A stretch of 23,638 bases of DNA from Bacteroidales bacterium UBA5235 (GCA_002409145.1 DHUL01000059.1:1-23638), one strand, 5' to 3'. Numbered from the stretch's first letter, positions 1 through 9,139 are shown. Notes: generated by a model not told the origin, from the sequence alone. A program made the numbers and translations.

Positions 1-1776
1 GGAAGCCTGATAAATGACAAAAAGACCTCATTCCTGAAGGCAGACAACAGGACAAATGTCGGCAGAGGCGGGGTATCAATTCTTGCATTTCTCGACCTGA
101 ACGCCAATGGCATCCGTGATGACAATGAACCCAGGGCAAATGGTCTGACAATAAGATCAAACAGCGGAAGAATCGAATACAATGAAGAGGATTCTGTAAT
201 ACATATCATAGGGATGGAGCCCTATGTGAAACATTTCATTGAGCTTGATGAAAGTAATTTCACCAATGTGTCATGGCGACTGCACAGGAAGACATATGCC
301 GTGGTTGCCGATGCAAACATGCTCAAGCTAATTGAAATTCCGGTAAATGTTGAAGGAGAGGCTACCGGAACGGTTATGCTTGATAAAGACGGGGTGAAGT
401 CGGGTCTCGGAAGAATCCTTGTAAATATTTACAGAAGTGACCGCACAATTAAAACAAGGGTACAGACTGAATCAGATGGTTACTTCAGTTGTTTTGGGCT
501 TTCTCCCGGTTCTTATTACGCCAGGGTTGACACCGCTCAGCTCCGGAAGCTTGACATGACCTCCGAGCCGGATTCAATAGCATTCAGTATTATGATCAGC
601 CGGGATGGAGATTATGTCAGCGGGCTCGACTTCACGGTGCGGAAGGCTGAACTTATTCCCGAAACCATCATCCTGCCTGATTCAGTGACTGTCGAAGAGA
701 TCCCGCAGATTGCAGGTATTGTAACAGCTACCGATACCCTGAAAATTGTTCCTCCCCGGCCGGGCAAAACCGTGGCCAAAGACACTTCATACCTGGTCAT
801 TCATGAGGTGACACGTGAGCTGGTGACAATCACCGAAGACTATTATGCAGTTCAGTTTGGTGCATTCAGGAACAAGCTCTATGCCGAGATAATGAAGAAG
901 AAGGTTGAGGGAGCCCTTGACAAGAACGTAGAACTCTTTGAGGAAGACGGATTCTGGAAGGTCCGCATAACCGGTTTTGAAGACCGTAATGATCTTGAGA
1001 AATATATACCTGTGATTCACGCACAGGGCATCACCGAGATATGGGTCATCTCCAACAAGGCCGTCCGGGGCGAATGGATAACTCAGACCAGGGAGGATTC
1101 GCTGGCGTTGGTGAAAGAAACCATTGAAGAAGCGCCTGTCCCTGTGGTTATAAGAGGAACAACTGTGCAGCTCGGTTCATTCAGTACTATTGAGCAGACG
1201 GCTTCAATGAGCGACAGGCTGCTTGCTGCTGCCGAGAAACTTGTGACAATACGCAATGAGGGCGGCCTCTTCAAGGTACAGATAACAGGTTTCGCTGATA
1301 CCAACGAGGTCAGGGAGTTTATTCCGTTACTGAGGAAGCATGGATTCGATGACATAACCGTTCTTCATGAATCTGAAACAGGTCTTGTGCCGGTTGTTCC
1401 TGCTGTAATCAGCCCGGCAGCAGTGCAACCGGCTGAGCCGGAAATGGCTGAAATACCTCCGGTCAGGGATGAGCAGCCCGAAATTATTATAGAACAGCCG
1501 GAGCCTGTTGAAGAGATAGCTCCTCCGCCACCACCTGTGCCAAGATTCGTCCTCAATGCCGGAAGCTACTACAGGAAAGCGGAGGCTGAACGGGCCAGAC
1601 AGCGTATAGAAAAGCGGTTGAAGCTTCCGGTTGAGATACTTGAAGAATGGGATAGCTACAGGGTTATAATCACCGGATTTTTTACCAGGGAGGAGACATA
1701 TCCGTTCTATCCTGAACTTGCAGGATTGGGATTCACTGATATCTTTGTCTATGAAAAACCGCTTACTGAGCGGTAG
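1..1776 (+). CDS. Cell-surface protein with three C-terminal SPOR-like repeats (3' part)
   Basis: The frame is open from base 1, so the gene begins upstream and only its last 591 codons are seen. The first part has a calcium-loop-like motif (FLDLNANGIRDDNEP, about codons 34-48) typical of SdrD-B-like or carboxypeptidase-regulatory-like modules, and a second such module near codons 120-180 (GYFSCFGLSPGSYYARV). Three SPOR-like units of about 70 residues follow, at codons 281-357, 387-455 and 516-588. Each starts with a pattern like VQFGAF, VQLGSF or LNAGSY and ends with (V/I)xITGF and a glycine-rich strand. A proline-rich linker precedes the last unit. SPOR domains usually bind denuded peptidoglycan, so a cell-envelope role is likely. 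The precise function is unknown. The stop lies 16 nt before the endonuclease IV start, so the two may be cotranscribed. Confidence 0.8.
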   Translation, partial: GSLINDKKTSFLKADNRTNVGRGGVSILAFLDLNANGIRDDNEPRANGLTIRSNSGRIEYNEEDSVIHIIGMEPYVKHFIELDESNFTNVSWRLHRKTYAVVADANMLKLIEIPVNVEGEATGTVMLDKDGVKSGLGRILVNIYRSDRTIKTRVQTESDGYFSCFGLSPGSYYARVDTAQLRKLDMTSEPDSIAFSIMISRDGDYVSGLDFTVRKAELIPETIILPDSVTVEEIPQIAGIVTATDTLKIVPPRPGKTVAKDTSYLVIHEVTRELVTITEDYYAVQFGAFRNKLYAEIMKKKVEGALDKNVELFEEDGFWKVRITGFEDRNDLEKYIPVIHAQGITEIWVISNKAVRGEWITQTREDSLALVKETIEEAPVPVVIRGTTVQLGSFSTIEQTASMSDRLLAAAEKLVTIRNEGGLFKVQITGFADTNEVREFIPLLRKHGFDDITVLHESETGLVPVVPAVISPAAVQPAEPEMAEIPPVRDEQPEIIIEQPEPVEEIAPPPPPVPRFVLNAGSYYRKAEAERARQRIEKRLKLPVEILEEWDSYRVIITGFFTREETYPFYPELAGLGFTDIFVYEKPLTER

Positions 1777-1792
1777 ACAAATACCATGCAAC

Positions 1793-2635
1793 ATGAAATA
1801 CATCGGAGCACACATAAGCGCATCAGGAGGTGTGGAAAATGCACCTCTGAATGCACATGAAATAGGAGCGAAGGCATTTGCTTTCTTTACCAAAAACCAG
1901 AGACAGTGGGTTGCGCCACCCCTCTCCAAAAAGAACATCGAGGAATTTCGGAAAAGGTGCGGGGAGCTTGATTTCAAACCTTACCAGATATTGCCACATG
2001 ACAGTTACCTCATAAACCTGGGCAGCCCTGATCCGGAGGGTTTGGGAAGGTCACGCCACTCCTTCACCGATGAGATGAAACGGTGCGAGCTGCTCGGCCT
2101 GGACCGGCTCAACTTCCACCCGGGGAGCCACCTGGGAAAGATAACAGAGGAAGAGTGCCTCAATTTGATTGCAGAATCGGTCAATATTGCCCTTGAAAAA
2201 ACTTCCGGAGTCATTGCCGTTATTGAAAATACTGCCGGACAGGGAACCAACCTTGGTTACAGATTCGAACACCTGAGACATATTATTGATAAAGTTGATG
2301 ATAAGAGCAGGGTAGGGGTTTGTATCGATACATGCCATGCATTTACCTCGGGATATGATCTGTCAACCCGGGAGGGATTTAAAAAGGTCTTTGAGGAGTT
2401 TGAACGGATTGTCGGATTCAGTTACCTGAAAGGCATGCACCTGAATGAATCGAAAAAGGCGCTCGGATCACGCGTTGACAGGCATGACAGCCTGGGAAAA
2501 GGAGAACTTGGCGATGATGTCTTCAGACTGATCATGAATGATCCGCGGTTTGATGACATGCCGTTGATACTCGAGACTCCCGAGGAGACCCTCTGGGCTG
2601 AAGAGATCAGGTTCCTTTATTCACTTCAGAAATAG
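1793..2635 (+). CDS. nfo: Endonuclease IV (AP endonuclease)
   Basis: This 280-residue protein matches deoxyribonuclease IV, a TIM-barrel enzyme that cuts DNA 5' of abasic sites during base-excision repair and uses three zinc ions. With the start at 1793 (MKYIGAHISASGG) the metal ligands fall at H69, H109, E145, D179, H182, H216, D229, H231 and E261. These are the same positions as in E. coli Nfo, which strongly supports this start over the in-frame ATGs further upstream (1718 and 1751) that lie inside the preceding gene. There is no clear Shine-Dalgarno sequence, as is usual in Bacteroidota. The gene is intact and full length. It converges on the reductase gene downstream. Confidence 0.97.
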   Translation: MKYIGAHISASGGVENAPLNAHEIGAKAFAFFTKNQRQWVAPPLSKKNIEEFRKRCGELDFKPYQILPHDSYLINLGSPDPEGLGRSRHSFTDEMKRCELLGLDRLNFHPGSHLGKITEEECLNLIAESVNIALEKTSGVIAVIENTAGQGTNLGYRFEHLRHIIDKVDDKSRVGVCIDTCHAFTSGYDLSTREGFKKVFEEFERIVGFSYLKGMHLNESKKALGSRVDRHDSLGKGELGDDVFRLIMNDPRFDDMPLILETPEETLWAEEIRFLYSLQK

Positions 2636-2715
2636 ATTTTCCGCACCAGGGGCTTACGTTGCATTGCCAGGTGTTCTGAGGGCATTCTGATTACAGATAT
2701 GCTATTTATCCTGGT

Positions 2716-3774
2716 CTATCTGGCTCTCAGGTATTGGTTGGGCCAGCTGATTTCAACTCCGGTTGCACGGGCAGCCTGAAGGAGGAAGTACGGATTGCGG
2801 AGCAGCTCTCTGCCCATTAATACCAGGTCAGCTTTTCCTGATGAAATTATCTCCTCAGCTTGTGCTGCGTCTGTTATCAGGCCTACGGCCGCTGTCATTA
2901 TTCCAGTCTTCCTGACCATCTCTGCGAATGGTACCTGGTAACCAGGTCCGGTGGGTATCTTCGCATGGTAGATGTTGCCTCCCGAAGAACAATCGATCAG
3001 ATCAGCGCCGGCTTTCCGGAGCAATGGCGCCAGTCTGACGCTGTCTTCGGGAGTCCAGCCTCCTTCAGTCCATTCAGTGGAGGAGATCCTTACAAAGAGA
3101 GGATAGTCATCAGGCCACACTGATCTTATGGCTGCGGTCACATCAAGGAGCAGCCTGGCGCGGTTTTCAAATGATCCGCCATATTCATCAGTACGTTTGT
3201 TGCTGACAGGCGAAAGGAACTCATGGAGGAGGTATCCGTGGGCGCTGTGTATCTCTGCCACCCTGAAGCCAGCCTTCAGTGCCCTGGTGGCGGCATCCCT
3301 GAATCCGGATATGATCTTTTCGATGCCTGTCATGTCTGCTATTCCCGGGGCTCTTTCGCCCGGGCTGAAAGGTACGGCTGATGGTGCAACGGTTTCCCAT
3401 CCTCCATTGTGGAGGTCTAGTTGTTTTCCTCCTTCCCATGGCACGGCGCAGGAGGCTTTTCTGCCGGCATGTGCCAGTTGGATTCCTGCAACGGAACCCT
3501 GACCGTGAATATAGTCCGTGATCCTGTGGAGGCCGGGTATCTGGTCATCACTCCACAGCCCCAGGTCTCCCGGGGTTATCCTTCCTTCCGGCCATACGGC
3601 CGTAGCTTCTGCGATAACGAGCCCGGCGCCGCCAGAAGCCCTGGTGCCGTAATGCACAAAATGCCAGTCGTTTGAAAACCCGTCTTTAGCCGAATACTGG
3701 CACATGGGTGACATGGCGATGCGGTTTTTCAGCGTGATACTCCTGATAGTCAGTGGGGAAAACAGATATGTCAT
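2716..3774 (-). CDS. NADPH dehydrogenase / old yellow enzyme, YqjM-like
   Basis: This FMN-dependent ene-reductase of the old yellow enzyme family has 352 residues. The YqjM-class signature is clear: C25 and Y27 in MSPMCQYSA, the substrate-binding pair H176 and H179 in EIHSAHGYLLHEFLSP, and a C-terminal GxADLVLMGRELLRNPYF that binds the FMN phosphate. Such enzymes reduce activated C=C bonds and nitro compounds with NADPH, mostly in xenobiotic or oxidative-stress metabolism; the natural substrate is unknown. The start codon is 14 nt after the stop of the small exported protein on the same strand, so the two probably form an operon. Confidence 0.93.
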   Translation of the reverse strand: MTYLFSPLTIRSITLKNRIAMSPMCQYSAKDGFSNDWHFVHYGTRASGGAGLVIAEATAVWPEGRITPGDLGLWSDDQIPGLHRITDYIHGQGSVAGIQLAHAGRKASCAVPWEGGKQLDLHNGGWETVAPSAVPFSPGERAPGIADMTGIEKIISGFRDAATRALKAGFRVAEIHSAHGYLLHEFLSPVSNKRTDEYGGSFENRARLLLDVTAAIRSVWPDDYPLFVRISSTEWTEGGWTPEDSVRLAPLLRKAGADLIDCSSGGNIYHAKIPTGPGYQVPFAEMVRKTGIMTAAVGLITDAAQAEEIISSGKADLVLMGRELLRNPYFLLQAARATGVEISWPNQYLRAR

Positions 3775-3788
3775 GACTGTGTTTATTT

Positions 3789-4277
3789 TCAGAACCGGTA
3801 GAAGAAACCCGTGCTGCAGGAAATGGGGATGACTTCAGTCAGATAGCCTGCCGGCGGATCGGTATGACGGTGGATGACAAATCCTATGTCGGCATTCAGT
3901 CCGGCCCTGCCGGTTTTGCGCCTGAAGAGAAATGATCTTCCTATCCGCGGATAGATGAATGTCTGTTCGAATGTATCATATCCCTTTCCGAACAGCGTGG
4001 TGCTTACACCACACATGATGTAAAACGGTCCCGGCAGGGCCGGCTCATGCTTTCGCGGTATGCGGAAATAAACCTCCAGACCGGTTGTATGCAACTGGCT
4101 GACAAAATCCTGGCTCAGGCCAATTTCGATCCTGTTGCCATATTTTGCCTTCAGGAAGCCACCCTCAAAAAGACCAGCTCCGGCACTGATCTCAAACCTG
4201 TTTTGTGCCTGAACCGAACACATTGAAAAGAGAAGGAAAAGTGCAGCAAGTGCACCTGAATATACTGACCGCACCAT
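3789..4277 (-). CDS. Small exported beta-rich protein, function unknown
   Basis: The protein has 162 residues with a clear N-terminal signal peptide ending near VQAQ (about residue 25), a cleavage context common in Bacteroidota. The mature part is rich in alternating hydrophobic and aromatic strands (FEISAGAGLFEGGFLKAKYG, FYIMCGVSTTLFGKG) and ends in an aromatic residue (GFFYRF). This resembles a small eight-stranded outer-membrane barrel, although that is only a reading of the pattern. I do not recognise a named family. It lies 14 nt upstream of the old-yellow-enzyme gene and probably shares its transcript. Confidence 0.75.
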   Translation of the reverse strand: MVRSVYSGALAALFLLFSMCSVQAQNRFEISAGAGLFEGGFLKAKYGNRIEIGLSQDFVSQLHTTGLEVYFRIPRKHEPALPGPFYIMCGVSTTLFGKGYDTFEQTFIYPRIGRSFLFRRKTGRAGLNADIGFVIHRHTDPPAGYLTEVIPISCSTGFFYRF

Positions 4278-4362
4278 TACTGAATTAAGTTAAAGTCCTT
4301 AAATGTACTAAAAGTAAAACAGAAATACTTTTTAAGCGGGGAAGTTACCTGACATCACTCAA

Positions 4363-5247
4363 TCAGAATTCCTGAGGATTATCATGCTTAATGAATGTTT
4401 TGTCATGCAGTTCTCTAAAAGCCAGATCAAGTTCTTCCTGTGTATTCATGACGATGGGTCCTCCCCAGGCAACCGGTTCCTTCAACGGCTTACCGGCTAT
4501 CAGAAGGAACCTTGCACCGTCGGGTCCGGCCTTTACCCTGACCTCATCAGATTCATTTCCGTTGGTGGATGAAGCTTTCATCAGCATTGCGCAGGCCTTC
4601 TCCTCAAAGCCGGTCAGTGACTCATCAGCAGCCAGGGTGCCCTCAATAAGGTAGATGAAGAGGGTCTGGTCATTGGGCGTCCCGCTGTAACTCCAGGTGC
4701 CGGAGGGTGCCAGGTCAACGTCGAGATACTGCACACCCACATAATCACCCCTGACAGCTCCTTTTTTGTTCCCGTAGCTTCCGGAGAGCACTCTTATGGT
4801 TGCATTTGCTTCGGTGACTACCTCCACGTCTTCTTTTCGTATATCACGGTATGCAGGCCGTGTCATCTTTTCCTTTTTCGGCAGGTTGACCCAGAGCTGG
4901 CAGCCGAGCATCCGCTCTGTGGCTTGTGGCATCTCCTGGTGGATGATGCCTGATCCTGCCGTCATCCACTGGCACTGCAGATCACCGATTATACCTTTGT
5001 TGCCAAGGCTGTCTCCGTGGTCAATCTCACCCCTGATAAGATAGGTGACCGTCTCTATGCCACGGTGAGGGTGCCAGGGGAAGCCTTTAATATAGTCACG
5101 GGGGTCCTCCGAGTCGAACCCGTCAAGCATCAGAAAGGGATCGAAATCCTTTATTGTCCTGTATCCCAGGACTCTGCGCAAACGGACGCCTGCTCCGTCA
5201 ACAGCCTGCTGGCCCCGGACTGTCTGGCTTAGTTTTCGTGCTGACAT
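4363..5247 (-). CDS. Pirin family protein
   Basis: This 294-residue double-cupin protein belongs to the pirin family. The iron-binding motif of the N-terminal cupin is complete: H59 and H61 in WHPHRGIETVTY, and H103 and E105 in GSGIIHQEMP. Bacterial pirins include quercetin 2,3-dioxygenases such as E. coli YhhW, and regulators of central metabolism; the substrate cannot be told from sequence. I chose the start at 5247 (MSARKLSQTVRGQQ), because the 19 residues upstream of it are not pirin-like and lie in the AT-rich spacer. The gene is divergent from the DUF6263-like gene. Confidence 0.93.
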   Translation of the reverse strand: MSARKLSQTVRGQQAVDGAGVRLRRVLGYRTIKDFDPFLMLDGFDSEDPRDYIKGFPWHPHRGIETVTYLIRGEIDHGDSLGNKGIIGDLQCQWMTAGSGIIHQEMPQATERMLGCQLWVNLPKKEKMTRPAYRDIRKEDVEVVTEANATIRVLSGSYGNKKGAVRGDYVGVQYLDVDLAPSGTWSYSGTPNDQTLFIYLIEGTLAADESLTGFEEKACAMLMKASSTNGNESDEVRVKAGPDGARFLLIAGKPLKEPVAWGGPIVMNTQEELDLAFRELHDKTFIKHDNPQEF

Positions 5248-5341
5248 ACAATAAAATTTAGATAGATTACCATGTAAGTTTACGAAAAAAACAGTGACCG
5301 GCAAGCGCTTGGTTCCTTTTTACCCATTCAGCTTTCATTAC

Positions 5342-5382
5342 TCCTGCCCGGCAGGCAGGACCGGGTAAAAGCGCTCTTTACC
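5342..5382. repeat. Two adjacent hairpins in the pirin/DUF6263 spacer
   Basis: The first is a perfect 7-bp stem, TCCTGCC (5342-5348) with GGCAGGA (5354-5360) and a 5-nt loop. The second is GGTAAA (5364-5369) with TTTACC (5377-5382) and a 7-nt loop containing GCGC. Neither is followed by a T-run on either strand, and both lie between divergent gene starts, so they are unlikely to be terminators. They could be an interspersed palindromic element or an operator. Confidence 0.5.
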
Positions 5383-5411
5383 TGCCAAAAACATCCGTTC
5401 ACCGACGAAGA

Positions 5412-5443
5412 TTGGTATTAAGGTAAAGCCGGTTCTACTTTTA
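5412..5443 (+). promoter_or_regulatory. Candidate Bacteroidota-type promoter for the DUF6263-like operon
   Basis: TTG at 5412-5414 is followed by 21 nt and then TACTTTTA (5436-5443). The latter matches TAnnTTTG in seven of eight positions. It lies 33 nt before the ATG at 5477. This is a pattern match only. Confidence 0.4.
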
Positions 5444-5476
5444 TGGCGAATTTGAAAAACAACTAATCCGGAACTT

Positions 5477-6424
5477 ATGAAAAACATTCTGTTTGCGGGT
5501 ATCTCTCTGCTGCTTACAATTTCAGTTCAGGCACAGAACGGAGAAACCCTTAAAATGAACCTTGAAAAGAACAGGGTTTACCGTCTCATGTCTGTATCAT
5601 CACAGACTGTTACACAGACAATCAACGGTGTTCAGCAGACGACCGAGTCAAAGGCCGGCTATACGATGTCTTTGAAAATGCTTGAAGCGACCCCAGACTT
5701 TATGGTTACCGAAGTGCGTTTTGACACACTTGTCACCACCACAAATACCATGGGCAGGATCATGACGATCAGTTCGGCAAATGAAGGAGACATCAGGTCT
5801 GAGGAGATGGCTGATGTCCTCTCATGTATTATGAACCGGCTGAGCAAAAATGCCCTGTATGTCAAGATTGATTACACTGGCAAACCGGTTGAGATAGTAA
5901 ATGCCGGGATGCTCTCAGGCATCATTCTGAAGGATACCAGCAGTATTTCCGTTAAAGGTCCTGCAGCCCAGGCTGTAAAGAAACAGGTCATCGAAACGGT
6001 CAGCGAGGAAAGCCTTAGAAGCATGATTGCCATGTTCACTCATTATCTGCCCGGCGGGGAGGTTGCAAAAGGGAATCAGTGGAGTATCACCCAGCAAATG
6101 AACTCCGGGGGAATGATGCTGGACATAATAACCACATACCGTCTTGACGGATCAGACGGAACCCTGGCAAACATCACTGCCGAGTCAGCCATAAAGGCAT
6201 CGGAGAATGCAGCCCCGATAGAATCGGGTGGTGCAACGGTGACCTATGGTGACCTTAAGGGCATGAGCCGTGCTACCATGGTGATTGACATCAACTCCGG
6301 CATGAGGGTGGAGGAGAACAGTAAAACCCATATCTCGGGGAACCTGGGAATCAGTGCGGCCGGACTCAGCATGCAGATGCCAATGGATATCAACGGGGAA
6401 TCTAAAATCACTCTTATACAATAA
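5477..6424 (+). CDS. Exported DUF6263-like protein
   Basis: The protein has 315 residues with a signal peptide (MKNILFAGISLLLTISVQAQ). The body resembles the Bacteroidota family DUF6263: an opening LKMNLEKNRVYRLMSVSSQT segment, a central region about FDTLVTTTNTMG, a conserved LPGGEVAKGNQWSI block near residues 195-208, and a C-terminal strand-rich part ending in SKITLIQ. Family members are secreted or periplasmic and have no assigned activity. The downstream beta-barrel gene starts 18 nt after the stop, so the two probably form one transcription unit that ends at the terminator near 8881. The family assignment is from memory of the pattern. Confidence 0.8.
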   Translation: MKNILFAGISLLLTISVQAQNGETLKMNLEKNRVYRLMSVSSQTVTQTINGVQQTTESKAGYTMSLKMLEATPDFMVTEVRFDTLVTTTNTMGRIMTISSANEGDIRSEEMADVLSCIMNRLSKNALYVKIDYTGKPVEIVNAGMLSGIILKDTSSISVKGPAAQAVKKQVIETVSEESLRSMIAMFTHYLPGGEVAKGNQWSITQQMNSGGMMLDIITTYRLDGSDGTLANITAESAIKASENAAPIESGGATVTYGDLKGMSRATMVIDINSGMRVEENSKTHISGNLGISAAGLSMQMPMDINGESKITLIQ

Positions 6425-6442
6425 ATCAATTCGGGACAGACC

Positions 6443-8812
6443 ATGAAAGGAATTTTAATTGGATTGCTTCTGGCAGCCTCTGTTGCATCACAGGCTCAGA
6501 AAATAAGCGGTATAGTATGCCTGGAGAATGACAGATCTCCGGTACCATACGCTACCGTGGGCCTGGTTCAGCTGCCGGATTCAGCTATGCTTACCGGAGT
6601 AATTACCCTTGGCGACGGCGGGTATCTCCTTGAAAATGTAAAACCCGGTAACTATTACATCAGGGTTAGTTACGTGGGTTATAAGACAAGCGGCAGGAAC
6701 GTTGAGGTTCCCGAAGGCGCTTCTGATGTGAAAGTTGACACCATTTTCCTGGCTGAAACCACTGCCAGCATTGATGAGATCATGGTGGTGGGAGAACGCC
6801 TCAAGGGCAAGGAAATGGTTGACAGAACCACCTATGCCATCCCCGAGGTCGTGGCACGGACCGCTACCAACGGGTATGACCTGCTGAAGAAGATACCACA
6901 GGTAAACGTCGACTATCAGAACAACGTGACACTGAACGGCAGCAGTAACTTTATCATCCAGGTGGATGGCAGGCAGCGCGACAAGGAATACCTGGCCAGG
7001 CTTCTGCCATCAGATATCCAATCGATCGAGATCATCAGTAACCCCTCGGGGAAATACGAAGGCAACATTGACGGGGTGATCAGTATCATCCTGAAGAAGG
7101 AGGCCAGGTACGGAATTAATGGAAATGTTGGTGTCAACCTGAAGCCATTCAATAAGGTTACCAGCCAGACCACGGGAAGCATCGACTATTCAGTCGGAAA
7201 AATAACCTTCTACCTGACGGCACTCAATATTTACCAGGCTCTTGATATCAGCCAGACAAATGAGAGCCGGTTCGCTGCAATCGACTCAACTATAAGCCTC
7301 ACCGGCGACGGTGACCTGGCGGTGACGCTGACAACAATCAACAGCGGATTTGATTATTACATCAATGACCGGAACAGCCTCAGCCTGAACGTCAGTTACA
7401 AACCGATAAAGCAGGACATAGACCTGCTTAGTGAAACATTCCTCTATAAAGGTGAAAATCCTCTCAGCACCGTAATAACCAATACATTTAACGGTTACAA
7501 AAGCGACGAATCATCTGCCTCTCTGTTTTATAAACGAAACTTTAAGAACCCTGTTCAGGAATTAACGGTGGAGAATACGTATTACAATTTCAGATCAAAT
7601 GAGGATAACAGTTTTGACAACACACGCTACCCGTACAATTCAGCAACGATTCTTGACACAGATTCAAGGCATGAGGAAAATCTGAATACCAGGAATTATT
7701 ATTCTGCCAAGGTGAATTATGTTCATCCGCTGGGGATGAATGCAAAACTCGAGGCAGGCTACCAGTTGTACTATCAGCAGATGAGTTATGATTTCATTGT
7801 AAACAATGTCGAATCAGACAACCTTTTTGAATACAACGAGCTCAGGAATTCAGTATACGGAGGAGTCACCTATAATCTGAAGAAGATCGGGGCACAGGCG
7901 ATGCTCAGGGTGGAGAACAGTCATATAAGTGCCGATTCGGTTACAAGACCAGATTATACATGTATCCTTCCTTCGGTCAACCTTCAGTATAAGTTTTCCC
8001 CGTCGCATAACCTGAAATTCACCTATAACAGAAGAATAAACAGGCCGGGAATCTATGCCATGGATCCTTATTTCAGGACTGATCAGAATTACAACATTAC
8101 CCAGGGCAATCCTGATCTCAGGCCTGATTACCGTGACCGCCTGCAGCTTACCTATACCTGGAATTTCGGAAGCAACTACTTCTCGCCATACATCTACAAT
8201 GAGTACTTCTCAGACCGGACCGGGAATGAGTATCGTGTAATACAGTCGCAGGATGACAATTCCCTGATCACATTCACCAAGCCGTATAACCTCCTCAGCG
8301 GTTATGAACTCGGAGGCGGGGTAAATGCAACGCTCTGGTATATAAATTTCAACTCGAGGTTTTACAAGGGTCATATTAATGAGTATCAGGGGCAGACATT
8401 TACAATTCCGGGCAAGGATTATTACTCCTGGAGCATGACCGGGGCGGCATATGTCAGTATTGGCAAAAACAAGAAGACAACCGCATTTGCTTTCCTGGAA
8501 TATAACGGGGTGACCATGAATGCCCGTTCCAAAACATACAATCATCCGTTCTACGGACCGGGGTTCCAGACCCAGATAAAGAACCATAGTATGGGGGTGG
8601 TTTGGGTCCTGCCCCTGTCCACCAATGTGAAGCTGAACAGAACAGAGACCGAGGCGCCAGATTATACGTCCACCAATATCATAGGATTCAATGCCTCCAA
8701 TTTCTTCCAGTTCTCCTACTCATACAAGTTCAACAAGGGCAGGAGCGTGAAGAAGCTTGACCGCAAGGCAGAGGTTGAGAGCGACAGCAAGAGCGGGGCT
8801 ATCATGAAATGA
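6443..8812 (+). CDS. Outer-membrane beta-barrel protein (TonB-dependent-receptor-like, OMP_b-brl_3 type)
   Basis: The protein has 789 residues. A signal peptide (about residues 1-19) is followed by a carboxypeptidase-regulatory-like domain (ISGIVCLENDRSPVPYATV to about residue 110). A plug-like region comes next (GYDLLKKIPQVNVDYQNNVTLNG, then IEIISNPSGKYEG, about residues 145-210), and then a long transmembrane barrel with alternating aromatic strands, including the RRINRPGIYAMDP motif typical of this family. It resembles TonB-dependent receptors but lacks a recognisable TonB box, as is common in the family. Its substrate is unknown; with the DUF6263-like partner it may handle an envelope ligand. 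The reading frame is intact. Confidence 0.88.
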   Translation: MKGILIGLLLAASVASQAQKISGIVCLENDRSPVPYATVGLVQLPDSAMLTGVITLGDGGYLLENVKPGNYYIRVSYVGYKTSGRNVEVPEGASDVKVDTIFLAETTASIDEIMVVGERLKGKEMVDRTTYAIPEVVARTATNGYDLLKKIPQVNVDYQNNVTLNGSSNFIIQVDGRQRDKEYLARLLPSDIQSIEIISNPSGKYEGNIDGVISIILKKEARYGINGNVGVNLKPFNKVTSQTTGSIDYSVGKITFYLTALNIYQALDISQTNESRFAAIDSTISLTGDGDLAVTLTTINSGFDYYINDRNSLSLNVSYKPIKQDIDLLSETFLYKGENPLSTVITNTFNGYKSDESSASLFYKRNFKNPVQELTVENTYYNFRSNEDNSFDNTRYPYNSATILDTDSRHEENLNTRNYYSAKVNYVHPLGMNAKLEAGYQLYYQQMSYDFIVNNVESDNLFEYNELRNSVYGGVTYNLKKIGAQAMLRVENSHISADSVTRPDYTCILPSVNLQYKFSPSHNLKFTYNRRINRPGIYAMDPYFRTDQNYNITQGNPDLRPDYRDRLQLTYTWNFGSNYFSPYIYNEYFSDRTGNEYRVIQSQDDNSLITFTKPYNLLSGYELGGGVNATLWYINFNSRFYKGHINEYQGQTFTIPGKDYYSWSMTGAAYVSIGKNKKTTAFAFLEYNGVTMNARSKTYNHPFYGPGFQTQIKNHSMGVVWVLPLSTNVKLNRTETEAPDYTSTNIIGFNASNFFQFSYSYKFNKGRSVKKLDRKAEVESDSKSGAIMK

Positions 8813-8838
8813 CGACAAAAGCAAGATATTGATCTGAC

Positions 8839-8881
8839 GTCAGGGCCGGGTACTGTATGGCATCCGGCCCTGACCTTTTTT
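8839..8881 (+). terminator. Rho-independent terminator after the beta-barrel gene
   Basis: A perfect 11-bp stem (8839-8849 pairing with 8864-8874; GTCAGGGCCGG with its complement) encloses a 14-nt loop and is followed by C and then six T residues (8876-8881). It lies 26 nt after the stop codon and should end the DUF6263/beta-barrel transcript before the ferredoxin gene. Confidence 0.92.
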
Positions 8882-8938
8882 GAACCAAATGAATTATCTT
8901 CCGTTGATATTTTATTTATACCAATCTTTAACATAAAT

Positions 8939-9127
8939 ATGGCAATTACGAAAGTATGGATTGAAGAGGGCTGCATAGCCTGCGGCTCATGCGAACAGAT
9001 CTGTCCGGATGTTTTCAAAGTGACGGACCAGTCGAGGGTTCAGGAAGGAGTAAATTTCTCAGATTACGAGGATGGCATAAAAGAAGCAGCAGAGTGCTGC
9101 CCTGTTGAGGTAATCAAGTTCTCTTAG
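8939..9127 (+). CDS. Small [4Fe-4S] ferredoxin
   Basis: The protein has 62 residues. Cysteines C12, C15 and C18 (CIACGSC) with the distal C54-P form the ligand set of a single [4Fe-4S] cluster, as in Desulfovibrio and Thermotoga type ferredoxins. C22 (in EQICPDVF) and C53 are extra and could form the disulfide or vestigial-site cysteines seen in that family. It is a soluble low-potential electron carrier. The gene has its own upstream AT-rich spacer after a terminator. It converges on the NDH-2 gene with only 12 nt between their stops. Its redox partners are not encoded next to it. Confidence 0.93.
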   Translation: MAITKVWIEEGCIACGSCEQICPDVFKVTDQSRVQEGVNFSDYEDGIKEAAECCPVEVIKFS

Positions 9128-9139
9128 TTTAATGAGATT

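Noticed and set aside
1718..1792. Upstream ATGs as the start of endonuclease IV
   Set aside because: They lie inside the preceding gene, and only the start at 1793 gives the exact metal-ligand numbering of the family.
1327..1977. 216-codon leftward open frame across the SPOR gene and the start of nfo
   Set aside because: It runs antisense to two clearly real genes and matches no family pattern.
5342..5382. Hairpins as a Rho-independent terminator
   Set aside because: There is no T-run on either strand and the site lies between two gene starts, not after a gene end.
8716..9018. 100-codon leftward open frame across the terminator and ferredoxin
   Set aside because: It overlaps a strong terminator and two well-supported genes on the other strand, and has no family features.
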